64,000 bases of DNA from Prostheceraeus crozeri. Lineage: Eukaryota; Platyhelminthes; Polycladida; Euryleptidae. This document shows positions 51,505 to 62,777 of the stretch, one piece after another. The position numbers and the translations under genes are program-made. Below the pieces are notes generated by a model that saw nothing but the letters and a program-made list of their open reading frames with translations, had not been told where the DNA came from and made no database searches. Each line of letters starts with the position of its first letter. Position 1 is the stretch's first letter. Where the stretch lies: positions 186,001 to 250,000 of the forward strand of contig CAJQUW010015462.1 of the NCBI GenBank assembly GCA_907163375.1, read 5' to 3'.

Positions 51505-54500
51505 GTTGTTCACTCTTCATCTTCTATGGCCACGTGGGCTTTTTTGATATTATCCTAGTCTTTACTTTCTCTTTGCAATGACATCGATAGGATTTCATTT
51601 AATTTCGGTTATGATTCTCTTCCAATTTCATTGTAAATTTGAAGCGTCAGGCCACTACGTCACTTATTGTCACTCATTGAATAGTCTTGAGAGTTTTGCA
51701 GCTAGCCAAAGACGTTTCTAACCATTTATTTTTTTCGTAAATAATTTGTTCTTGAATAGGGACTTAAGCAATATTCAATGTAGGCCTAGCACACCCACAT
51801 ATTACAATTTGCAGCTGATTAACTAGACAAAGATAGGCGCAACTGGAACTTCCCCATTTCTGTCACGGATAATCATGGCCTTGAATACAGAATTTCTTGT
51901 AGGCCTAAGTTAGGAGTGAGATGACTGATAGAATACTCATGTGAATGCTATAGTTTATCAGCTATATTTCTCAACTGTGATAGTGACACCTGCACAGCCT
52001 ACAATCCCTACCATTGAAATGATTGAATTAAAACCATTGAAGAGGTGTTGGAAACAATATCCACATAAATAATTTCACTTGCATTTAGATCAATACATCA
52101 GAAAATTGACAGTTGAATAAATTACATGCACTCTTGAAAAAGCATTAACTGAATGGAGGTCCTGTTTCAATTTTTCATTATTTGAGAGCCATTTTCATTC
52201 ATGATAATAAAATTTATTTCAATTTGGAATTTATACTCGCAAAAAATGTAGCTGAAATTATCAAGTCAAATTTACCAGCAATTCATAAAGATCGACTATT
52301 GAATTTCTGATGAAAACCAAAGTGATCAAAAGTAAAACAACTGCTGCAATAAGTTCTCTTCATCGAGTAGCAACGTTGCAAGTAGAAAATTCATATTTTT
52401 CGTCAATGAACATATTTTCATTTTGTATTTAGAAATTCTTCAGGCTCCTTTCTGGTTTATTGTTTCATTTCAAAGAAATTCATTTTGATGGCAACAATGC
52501 CAACTCTCTTCAGAGAAAGAAAGTATCCATTTGGCTTCAGGCAAACAGTCTTGCGCCTCAGTTGCTTAGCACATTATTCACCCGGCATCTTTTCAAGTTT
52601 CTTGTAATTCAAAATAAATTTGACTTTCTTTTTCTATCAAGCTTATTTTTATACTTCCAGGTGTTAATTAACTTAAGTCTTGAGATTCAAACGTCTTTAC
52701 TGCTAACGTATGAATAGTTGGGATGATGTTGCTGAAGCGGTTGTTTGATTATTTGAGTAGTGTATTGAGTATTTCACTCAAGTTAGCATGCATGTTTACA
52801 TTAAGCAATCATAAACACACCAATTTATAAGACAGTCAACAGGCTTAAGCAGTGTCCAGTCATTCTTTGAGCTGGGTTTGACGATGTATTGCGATGCAAT
52901 TTGTTGTAGTAGGTCTACATGCAAGAAGGCTGAATTATCACTACATTATCCCTTCATGCACAGCCTTCAGAAATAGTGACCAGGAATCAGTGTTTCTCTG
53001 TATTCTCTCCCCAATAAAGTGGTCCGGTCCTCATCAGCTTTAATCAACGGAAACTGATAGCCGTATTATTGTTTACAATATATTGCTAAACCAAATATTG
53101 TTTAACAATGTTTGGCAAAAACATGAATATCTGCTTGACAGTTGGCTGAACTATATTATGTTATATAAGTTAATAAAATCAACATCATAATATTTTATTT
53201 CCATCCTTTTTTGTTTTTCTTGCTTTTTATCATAAATATAATTGCTTGCTTAAAAAGCTTTTTTCATATTATTTCATTTCTCATTTCTTAATTATTTCCA
53301 TTTTCTTGCTATATTCCATTCATTGTTGTCACTAGCATTGTGGTTCACTTTATTCTTCATCGACAAGGTCTTTTCATCGACAGGTCTTCCAATAAGTAAA
53401 AGTACTAGGGTCTATGCCAGATTGTCACTCATCACAAGGATCAAGTTCTACTTCCTGCAGTGTCTCGAGTTCGTTGTCATTATCGCAGCTACATGTCTCC
53501 TCAATTTCTTCTCTTGTGCATTCCTCTTCATAACTAATGTACATGTAATCAAAGTCTACATTTTATTACTAGGAAACGACGCAGTTTATGTATTAACAGT
53601 GTTGTTATTCATGCAATCCACCTTCGAGTAGAACCCTCACTGAAACTGCAAAAGGATCATATAACCGGTGTTACATTCGAGAAAATGCAGTGAGCAGATG
53701 ATTCTTACATGTATCGTGTAAAATAATATTTCCTCATTGATTAGTAAGATGCATGTTCATGATTCTAACATGCAAGACCATGAAGTTACTAAATAATTAG
53801 CCTTTACCGTTCAAAAACGTAAATAAAATTATGAAATATTGAGTTGCATCATCAGTTGAGAAATGGGAGCAGATCTGAATAGCTGCCATTTCATCAAATA
53901 TCAGGAATCACCACGAGGCCTAGTTCACATCTCTCAAACGCGGCACAACACCCTGATTTGCATTTAAGCTGGCATCCATACCTTGGGTAAATTTCAGACA
54001 GGCAGTTAGCATATTTAAGTGAAGTTTTGGCGATTAATCATGTAACTAGGTACTACTTTTATAAACACTTCCGACAATGCTGCTTTTTTGCAAGTCCAAT
54101 GTATTAATCAAATATTGAGTTGCATCCTCAGTCGATAAATGGGAACAGACCTGAATGGCAGTATTCAATAGCGATTGATGTATTACACTTTTTCAAGAAT
54201 ATTCATTCATGTACAAGTGTCAACCAATTTAGATTACATAGGCCTAGCCTATTAGCCTACGATATAAATCTTCTCAAATTTACGATTAGCCTTTGTACAA
54301 TCGGAAGGAAAAACTTAACCCTGTAAATAGTTTCAATACTAGTTTTGAAACAACGTTCGGCTTTGAAGATATGTGACTTACATACCGGAAAATATACAAG
54401 TTCCTGATTATTTCATACTTGCTACAGATAGGCTACTCTAACCTCGCCTTCGAGAATTCGGTGACTAAGTGCTGTTCATATGCATAATGCTTAGATGTGC

Positions 54501-55258
54501 GCAGCTGGTTACATTCGAAAGCCTAACTTCAGTTTGACTCAAAACTAATTAATTCATGAATTGATTTGCATTTAGCTGAATTCGCATCACGTATATGGAC
54601 AGTTAAAAATATCCTAATTCAAATACATAATTTATGAAGCGTCACTTTTAATCGAAAGTTTCTCATCCATCATCTGTCATTGATAATAATCGATTGATAG
54701 CAACATTGTAGCGAAGAATTTTGAATACAGCAGCAATAAATTACAAGCAAAATTATTGAGTTTTGTTTCTCAGTTTCGGTCACTAGTGAGAAAAATGGTT
54801 CTACAAACACAAACTTTTTAGAAGGAGAAAGCAGTAAACTATTCTGCTACATGCAATCAAAAACCGAATAATATCTGAAGACTGAGCTTCTCAGAAAATG
54901 GTGTCAACTCAATTTACATGAATACCGGTACTCATTATAGTCTCTGACTTACTTCCATGACCTGTCAGTTTGGCTAAAATTTTATCAAATATATAGGTTT
55001 TAGATATTGCTGAAAACGTTTCTGTTACTTAAATTCTGGTCTGTCACTTTCTCTTGCACAGTTTTATCATAACTTAGTTTCAGAAGCATTGTGTAAAAAG
55101 ACCTGCCATTGATATTGATTGCGTCACAGCTTCATGATTGATGACGTCAAAATTATCACCGGAAGTATTGAAATAGTGCTATTTTTTCGCACTTTTCTAT
55201 TCAAACTGTAAAAACACAATTAGAATAGTTTAATCTGTTCCTTTTCGCTGTATGAATT
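51505..55258. other. AT-rich sequence without recognised features
   Basis: No supported gene or bounded repeat. A 102-codon plus-strand frame near 53323-53631 is hydrophobic, lacks recognised homology and is within chance expectation. Confidence 0.5.
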
Positions 55259-55260
55259 TA

Positions 55261-55894
55261 CAGTGAAGTCTGTCGCAAATTACTATCACCACCTGTTAAA
55301 AATATAATCTTTTATGATTTTTATGCTATTTCTAAAATTATGCACATTAATTGCTTCCTCTTACATGTAACTTATAATTCTTCTCAGGTAAAGGAAAGGC
55401 ACTTTATCCAGAATAAGCTGTTTATTGGGTTATATTCCTCCATTCATGCAGTCAAAGTAACCGAAAAAGAAAGTAGTTATTACCTAGTATCTATACCTTT
55501 AGCTTTGATAACAGCATGAATTCTCTGTGGCATTTGCTCCACGAGTTTCTTGCATGTTTCACTGATAGAAGCCTAACGATGCCATTCTCTAAATGGTGCG
55601 GCGATCAATCCATTCCTTGTCATGAGAGATTCCTTAGACGGTCTGGACTTCACAATAGCCAGAATTTTCAGAGGCTAGGCATCAATTCATTTCTATCGTT
55701 GCTTTCTAAGCTGAATCATTGCGATTCCACAGGAAAGCATTGGAATACTGTTGAAATTACATGAGATCCTTAATTCTAGGCATAAAAAGTCAATGCAATG
55801 ATATTTAACACATTTAAGGAGTATACGTTTATTCAAGTCATAATTTTATCAAAAAGATCCAGGTGGTGCTAATAATTTGCGACAGACTGCATTT
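55261..55894. mobile_element. Deleted Tc1/mariner-type element
   Basis: The left end begins CAGTG at 55261, directly after a TA dinucleotide (55259-55260). The first ~37 bp contain GTCTGTCGCAAATTA and CACCACCTG, and the right end (about 55864-55894) carries the inverted counterparts CAGGTGGTG and TAATTTGCGACAGAC. The extreme right end has diverged and its TA is not preserved. At about 630 bp it is too short for a complete transposase and keeps only a C-terminal remnant on the minus strand. CAGT termini with TA targeting are typical of Tc1/mariner. Confidence 0.8.
55480..55560 (-). pseudogene. Tc1-type transposase, C-terminal remnant
   Basis: The minus strand encodes TCKKLVEQMPQRIHAVIKAK followed by four residues and a stop at 55480-55482. 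This matches the characteristic Tc1-family C-terminus (LVESMPRRI-x-VI-x-KG). Upstream coding is interrupted and the DDE catalytic region is absent, lost by internal deletion. Not functional. Confidence 0.75.
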
Positions 55895-57459
55895 CGGATT
55901 ATTGCTTTTCATTTGCAAATATTTGCGATGATGCAAAATTTATCATTTGTCTTGACTTTGCCAAGATATTTTCATTTTTGTCGATTGTGGAGAATTGTTT
56001 TGTTTTCAAAGAAACAAGAAAATAGCTACCAGAAAAATAATCAGAAATTTAATTGAAATCACCTATTGTTGATATGTCACCTGATTAACTTAAATTTCAC
56101 CGTTGACGTTAATGACGACTGGATTATTCAACGTTAGCTGTGGTAGATGCAAATTGTTTACATCAGAATTACTGCATCTAATCTGAATCTGCATTTTGCT
56201 CCACTACCAAGATAAAAAGTTAGATAGAAGTGAACATCAAATCAATAGTTTGACTACATGACAGATGTTTTTGAATCCCATCGTGTCTATCTGTATGATA
56301 CGCTGATGATAAAATGTTAGATTGGATCTAGTAGGAGAACATACACTGCATGTTGGCAATAAAAAATCGCAGAACTTGGCCTACGTATATGAGGAAATCA
56401 CTACATTCAACGTGTCTCTGTTGTTGTTGATTACCAAATGTTCATATGCTTATTTTCAATAGCAATTCAATAACAAGAAAATTGAAAAATGATGAATTTC
56501 TTGAGCGCAGTTCATGAGTAAATGTTGATAGCATGTCTATGTAATAAAGTATTTCTCATACTCTCATTGATCATGCTATTTATAATAATGTATATCTGCT
56601 ATGTATATTAACAGTTCTTCTGATCGGAATAGAGTACATTTTTCATTATGAAATACTCGCATGTCCATCGATATTACATTAATTACATTTCTTTGTTGCA
56701 CGTTACTTTGAAGACATTGTATACGAGTATGTACGATACAGTTTTCTATTTCGATGGTTGTCTACAGCGGGGGGTCCGCCAACCAGGGCATGCAGGAAAT
56801 TAAAGAACCCGAAATGCAAAGCTGGTTGGTTTTCCTGCTGACGAACCTACAATGTGACTCACCGGTGTCGAGATTTGTGCTTAACAATCGTAATTTTAGT
56901 TCGCCCATTGTTTTACGATAGTTTTCTTTCAATTTGTGTGTTATGATAGAAAATTTTGACTTTGCCTCGTTTGCCTGTGGGATCAGTCATCCGCCCTCTT
57001 AAGGGCTACCTAAAATTCTATAATTATGTAAACTTATGAAATATTTATATATGTTTTTAAATTTTCAACATCATTTGAACTTGTTTATAACTAATTTCAG
57101 CATCTAATCAAATTGAATAAATTTCACTCAATAGACATGACTAATTCATTACATATGTCCATAAACTGTTAGGAACTGAGCGATTTGAACAAATTTCAAG
57201 CAACAACTTGAAACTTCTCTGACCCCATCGAGACTTTGTTATCAAACTTAATTCTCAGATGGATTGCGATGTTGAGCTGTCATAATTAAGTACAAGAAAG
57301 CTGTTATTGCGTATTGTTGTATTTCCAACCACTAATTGCACTTCAATTATGAGAAATGTCAACTTAATAAGCCTTTGTAAGTCCTTCGTGTCACGGTTAC
57401 ATCATGTTTCAAACCCACATGCATGAGTTAAAGTATATTTTTTGAATTCTGAAACCTAT
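55895..57459. other. AT-rich sequence without recognised features
   Basis: A short GC-richer patch at 56765-56830 contains CCAACCAG and CTGGTTGG in inverted orientation. Otherwise nothing recognised. Confidence 0.5.
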
Positions 57460-57675
57460 GATGAAAACGGAGGGATGTAGAATGAGAGAGAGAGAGAGAA
57501 GTTGCAGATAGAAATGTATGGGTGAAGAGGAAGAGAACGGTGAAGAAACAGGATGTAGGGGGGGGAGGGGGCAGTATGGAGGGAGAGAGTTGGGAAACAA
57601 AAGAGTGTGTGTGCGTGTATGTGTGTGAGAGAGAGAGAGAGAATAAAAGGAGATGAAGAGAGGCAGCCGAGATAG
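57460..57675 (+). repeat. Purine-rich tract with GA and GT microsatellites
   Basis: (GA)n occurs at 57483-57499 and 57627-57642, (GT)n at about 57604-57627, and a G-run GGGGGGGGAGGGGG near 57557-57570, within ~215 bp of mostly purine sequence. Minus-strand frames rich in Ser, Leu and Pro here are compositional. Confidence 0.9.
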
Positions 57676-58639
57676 GTGCAAATGTAGATGAGCATTTGTA
57701 ACAATTCACATCGCTCAATTTGATTCAAATTTGTTTCGTTGCATACCATTCTTGCTGAAGCATCATTGCATCACAAAATCACGCCACATTGCGTTACTGA
57801 CGCATTGAAAATATCGAGAATCAATCCTCAGATCATGCTACAGTCGCTCGTGAAGATTCATTGCATTCTTTCATCTCTCCGAAATCTTCTTAAATACCTA
57901 TGCTACGTCATTCTAATTATTCAAGTTACAGTGCGATGATTTGATCATGAAATATTAACATCACTGTAAAATCGCATGATCGGATTTATTTTATTACACA
58001 ATTTTTTACGTTGTCATTCCAGAACAATCGAGATTTTTAGAAATGTCATGAAATATTAATACCATGGTAGGTATAATGCACGGCTAATTCCTTTTAAGTG
58101 ATTGTTATCAACAACAAAAATTTATCACTGTAAGTCGCTGCCTCAAAATATCAAGAGTTTTTCATGTGCAGAGCTAGCCGGATTCAGGCTGCAAAAAAAT
58201 ACTGTGGACAGAACCATAGTGGTCTTCAGTTAGAAGTAGAATGATCCCTCATATTGCTTCTCATACGAAATCTCCAAGTATACGATGATTGTAAATTAGT
58301 TAGCATCTTCAAATAATAACTTCTCAACAAAATGGAATCTGTCAATAATTCAGTTGAGTATCGATGATTCAAGTAAGTTTCTTTTGAAATAAATAACAAG
58401 AAAACAAACGGGTTTGGCCAAACTTGATCTACATATTATGAACGGGATGAACTGAATTGTGGAACACATTGAGTGGGGCGAAAATTATGAGAGTCAAGTT
58501 TTATTGAAAATTATGGACCCACGCCTAGCTCTGTGTCATGCACATTGAAAGGTAAGTAAAATCTTATGGTTTAATTAAGTTATGCTGAACATTTTTACTT
58601 AAGTTTGATTGAGGGGTCGATTTAAGTCTGATATCATGT
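57676..58639. other. AT-rich sequence without recognised features
   Basis: No feature recognised. Confidence 0.5.
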
Positions 58640-58750
58640 GGTGTTGGAAGAAGCATAGAGCACACTGAAGGTCTTGTCTCCAACACGGACTTCGATTTGA
58701 TTCCTGGGTCAGGCGAGTGCGGTCGGATAATCACGGATGTTGGTGTCTTT
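58640..58750 (+). mobile_element. Weak tRNA-like SINE candidate
   Basis: TGTGGTGTTGGAAGAAGC resembles an A box and GATTTGATTCCTGGG (about 58694-58708) a B box, followed by a GC-richer body CAGGCGAGTGCGGTCGGATAATCACGG typical of SINE bodies. The match is loose and the ends are unresolved. Confidence 0.28.
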
Positions 58751-60001
58751 TATTTACTTAATCGTTGTCAAATTCTCTTCAGATATCCAATATGCTACGA
58801 CAGACCCTTGTTGTCACAGTAAGAGTTTGCATTACTGGTCAATGCTTAATTTGTACTGTGGTATCATAACAATTTTCAGATGTTTTTCATCTTGAAGGAG
58901 TAGTGAGAAATTAGATTAAAATCGAACTGAAATACCATTCATTCGACATTCTCAGGACTTAGTTAATTAAAAAGCTCCCGGTCTCTCTGCTCTGCCTTAA
59001 AATCATAATGCAATGGAGCTTTAAATCTCAAATGAATTAATGATCGCCATAATTTACATTACCGGTGCTATTTTCAAATTTGATTCGTGAAAGTCCCTCG
59101 AAGATAAGACAACCATAGATAAACTGAGACATGATTTTATAGCTAATTTTCGACATGTCTGTGAGGTGCACTTGCGAACGTGCGTGCATTGTGAACCAAT
59201 TAAGTGTTTAATGACTTTAATGACTGTAGTACATTTCTATCATTCTTTTGATGCTCACTCTATTCGTAAAGAGATTCACTTACTAGCAATCAAGATTCAT
59301 GCATGACAATTCAGCCCCAATTATAGCAACATTGTCTCAATTTGAAAAATTGCACGGATATCAAAAGTCTTCACAATTGCTAAAATTAATCATACTTATT
59401 GATTTCCTGCACGTCTACTTGATATTGAATCTTTTTGAATTTACGCCGAAATCTGATTATGAGACTAAAAATATCTCTTAATTGATTATCAAAGCTATCA
59501 ACGGTGAACAAGTACAATCATAAGAGGGAAATCTCTCAATGGCCACCCTTGAAGACCACCGGGATAATGTTGTCCATAATAAGGTCAAAGCTGACTGATA
59601 AGATCATATTCGTTTAAGCGATCCATGTTTTTTAGCTAGATTTACCTTTCGAAGTCAATAGAGCTCTATCACATTACAGGCCTAATTTCAATATACATGC
59701 ACAAACTCGTGTTCAACCTGTGTGCGATAACATTCACTCCTATCCTTAATGTATTTATAGTAGATAAATAAATGCGCTTTTCAGAAAATTTCCTTGTCTG
59801 TGTAACGTTCATGCAGTTTTGGAATGAACATCTTATTCATACCTTCTGTTTAACCATTATTTGTGAACATAATGACATGTGACTCAACGGTAAGAAACAT
59901 GAAGCGTCATCAATTAAAATGTATTAAATTTAGAAGATGCTCATTTACATTTTAACAAAGACATTGATTTTCAGCGAATGCAAAGCTCCACTACTTACTA
60001 A
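58751..60001. other. AT-rich sequence without recognised features
   Basis: No gene or bounded repeat recognised. Confidence 0.5.
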
Positions 60002-60049
60002 ACATCATCATCATCAAGATATCATCTCTCCCGAAGGAGGAACCCCTCT

Positions 60050-60526
60050 CTAGTGTCTCTCCACAAATTTCTGTCTATCTCTGGCGGTACGGATCCAGTT
60101 GGGTTCCACATATCGCAACAGCTTTTCACACCATTTGGTCTTTGGTCTTCCTCTTGGTCTTCTATTTTCTCTGGGAGTCCACTCAGTTGCTCTCACAGTC
60201 CACCTTTTGTCTGTGATGGTATCGGCTACTCCAGTCTGTTCTCGAATCCAAATCCTTCTTGTTTTGTCACGGAGACTTATTCCCATCATGATTCTTTCCA
60301 TCTTTCTTTTGCAAGTCACTAGGTTCTGCATTTGGGTGTTACTCAGTGACCATGTTTCTCTGGCATAAGTCATGATCGGCAGTATGCATTCATTGAATGC
60401 TTTCTTTTTGAGATTCCCCTTGACTTTCTTATTTTTCAGTATGTTTTCTAGTTTTCTAGATGCAGTCCATCCTAATCTGATCCTTCTCCTCATTTCTGGT
60501 ATTTGGTCATGGTCACTGGTTATTTA
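60050..60526 (-). pseudogene. RTE LINE protein, C-terminal part
   Basis: From TSDHDQIPEMRRRIRLGW the frame runs uninterrupted through KKAFNECILPIMTYARETWS, MERIMMGISLRDKTR, GRPKTKW and ARDRQKFVERH to a stop at 60050. This matches the RTE C-terminal region after the polymerase domain. Relative to its family, part of the segment following the SLRDKTR motif looks shortened. The open frame over ~155 codons suggests moderate age. It is cut off from its N-terminal half by the piggyBac element. Confidence 0.88.
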
Positions 60527-61581
60527 CTCTTTCCATGCCGTGGGCAGATATATCCGCCCAGCGAAATTCGACAGATTACGCCGTAGGCGGATATATCCGC
60601 CCTGCAATTTTCAGTATTTTTCTTAATGTCAATTTGCTCTTTTTTCTTATACAACCGATCGCTGAGACACTGCTTGCCTTTGCATCGATCAAATGAGATG
60701 ACTGTGAGTGCTGCACGTGCATGACGCACATCGATACATGCTGTATGATGTTATTTTCGTTGAACGTCTTCAAGGTCATTGCCAAACAATGATGGGCAAA
60801 TAAGAATCGATTGTGAGCTTCGAGTGCAGCCTAAAGGGACATCATCAGGTGATTGTTACTATTCATAGACTGCTCTTCGACATGCCTCGTCGTTTAACCT
60901 CACAGACGGCAATGGAGTTGATATTAGCAGCTCAGACTGAATCAGATTCAGATGAATCTGAAATCGACGACTCTGACATCGACAACTCTACATGTAGGAT
61001 GGAGCTTCATCCGGTGAAGACTCAGACAATGCATTGCCATCGGTTAGAACTACATCTGCCTCTTCTTCTCGTGATCTTACTTCAACGGACGATTGGACAG
61101 ACGTAAAACTTCAGGACAGAGGTCCAAGGCTTTTACGTCATATCTCAGAGGACCCGAGCGGACCTAGGCATGTTGAGAATTGTGATAGAGCTATTGATTA
61201 TTTCTATCTGTTTTTCATGGATGAAATCATTCAATATATTGTTGACGAAGTGAATCGATACGCCGACGAAAAGATCAGTAACGCAGAGCTTCCTCCGCGA
61301 TCAAGATAGAAAGACTGGAAAGCGACCGACAAGCCGGCCCTTCATCCTGGCCAATGCTTCACTAAGTATCATACATGTGTGAAATTCCGCTGAATACCTA
61401 ATCATCAATATTGGACGAACCTATGTTTTCAACCTATTGATTATGACGACATTTTGTATTTCGTTCCGTTTTGTAATAGCAAATTTATCGTTGTTATATT
61501 TAAACACTCGTTTTCTGCTTTGGAAGAGTAAAAAAAATAAATACGCACAGATTAGCAAAATAAAATTCGGCACGGAAAGGG
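60527..61581 (+). mobile_element. piggyBac-type transposon, internally deleted, inserted in the LINE
   Basis: The ends CTCTTTCCATGCCG (60527-60540) and CGGCACGGAAAGGG (61568-61581) are terminal inverted repeats with two mismatches. The right end is followed by TTAA (61582-61585) and the left is preceded by a degraded TTATTTA, in line with piggyBac TTAA targeting. A perfect palindrome GCGGATATATCCGC (about 60587-60600) and a related copy near 60545 form subterminal repeats. At ~1.05 kb the element has lost most of its ~1.8 kb transposase, keeping only the N-terminal part on the plus strand. It sits between two halves of one LINE frame and so is younger than that LINE. Confidence 0.88.
60882..61309 (+). 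pseudogene. piggyBac transposase, N-terminal fragment
   Basis: The ATG at 60882 begins MPRRLTSQTAMELILAAQTE and then an acidic stretch ESDSDESEIDDSDID, typical of piggyBac N-termini. A frameshift near 61000-61015 moves to another frame, with DDWTDVKLQDRGPRLL and AIDYFYLFFMDEIIQYIVDE followed by VNRYADEKISNAELPPRSR, matching the conserved start of the piggyBac core (DxFxLFFTDEL-x-IVxETNRYA). A stop falls at 61307. After it KDWKATD still matches the family, then homology ends at an internal deletion. The DDD catalytic residues are missing, so no active transposase is encoded. Confidence 0.87.
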
Positions 61582-62777
61582 TTAATTGACCTAAGCAGAC
61601 ATAATTATTGATCTTTTCAATCTTCTTTCCATTTGCGATGATATCGGCTTTGTTGACATAATTATTATACATAACTTTCGTTTTCTCTAAATTCACTTTT
61701 AGTCCAATTGGTTTGCTGGTGTCGTGTAAGTCTTTAAGCATTTTCTGGAAAGTGCTGGCTATCAGTACAATGTCGTCAGCAAATATAAGGCGGGAAAGTT
61801 TTTTCCATTAATATTAATGCCTTCACCCTCCCAGCTTATTTGGCGGATCACGGAGTCCTGGAGGCAAGACATAAAAAGTTTTGGGGAAATGTTGTCTCCT
61901 TGTCTTGCGCCGCGTTAAAAATCGTGAATTTGTTGCTGTCTGTATGGAGTAGTAGATAGAATGTTGCTTCTTTAGAAAAATTTGTTAGATACTTAAGTAG
62001 TCTTCCTCCGCACCTTGCTTTCTTAATGCTTCGAAAAGTGGTTGGAACTCGATAGAATCGAAAGCTTTTTCGTAGTCCACAAAAGCAAAGCAGAGTGGAA
62101 GATTGTATTCTTTTGTCTTTTCCTGTACTTGATTTCTTACTTGTAGGTGGTCTATAGTTGAGAAACCTGCTCGGAATCCAGCTTGCTCACGTGGCAGATA
62201 GAAGTTGAGCGTGCTAACCATTCGTTGCAAAAGAATACTAGAGAAAACTTTGTACATGACAGGTATCAGGTTAATTGGTCGATAGTTTTGATGTCTCTGA
62301 TATCGCCTTTTTGTATGAAAGAGCAATTACAGCATTTTTCCAGGATGTAGGAATGTTACGATGTTGTAGGCATTTATTGAAGAGATGTGTAAGAATTTCT
62401 ACGATGGTTTCTCCTCCATGCTGAAGTGCTTCTGCTGTGATAATATCCTCACCCGGTGCTCTATTGCGCTTCAGACGCTTTATTGATTCTCGAACTTCTG
62501 ATGGTAGGATGGACAGTTCTTCATTGCTTGATCTTGATAAATCTGGGAGAAAATGATCATTGTTTCATTGTCTTTTAGAGCTGTATAGTTCTTTGTAGAA
62601 TTCTAGATATCGATTGACTATCCTTTCTCTATTTTTGGATAAATGTTCCGCCTCTTCCATGATGGCTATTACAGATTGTTTCATAAAAAGTGGATCACCC
62701 TTAAACATCGCCTTAACTTCAACTTTGTCTAACTCCGCCAAACTTGAACGGATTTCTCTGAAATTTGGAAGATATGT
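61582..62777 (-). pseudogene. RTE LINE reverse transcriptase domain
   Basis: In order on the minus strand: REIRSSLAELDKVEVKAMFK (62759-62700) and RERIVNRYLEFYKELY (to about 62583) in one frame, KRNRAPGEDIITAEALQHGG (about 62475-62415, RT motif 1), NYRPINLIPVMYKVF (about 62285), PREQAGFRAGFSTIDHL, FVDYEKAFDS (about 62085-62050, motif A), RGARQGDNISPKLF (about 61920-61880, motif B), FADDIVLIA (about 61790-61760, motif C, aspartates intact), then VNLEKTKVMYN and INNYVCLGQL at the piggyBac junction. Several frame changes separate these pieces, so the gene is dead. Confidence 0.88.

Larger units (their letters stand above)
60002..62777 (-). mobile_element. RTE-type LINE, 5'-truncated or interrupted, split by a piggyBac insertion
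   Basis: LINE sequence lies in two blocks, 60002-60526 and 61582-62777. Across the gap the protein runs from YVCLGQL into TSDHDQIPEMRRRI, so an intervening element was inserted later. The 3' end is a short (GAT)n-like tail (plus strand CATCATCATCATC at 60003), as in RTE elements. The reverse transcriptase resembles RTE (BovB-like) proteins, with PREQAGFR, FVDYEKAFDS, RGARQGDNISPKLF, FADDIVLIA and a GRPKTKW-type tail. Coding ends abruptly at about 62777, where a Tc1-type transposon begins. No endonuclease domain is seen. Confidence 0.9.

Noticed and set aside
57409-57749. Ser/Leu/Pro-rich minus-strand frames in three registers
   Set aside because: Translation of the GA/GT purine tract; all three registers are open because of composition.
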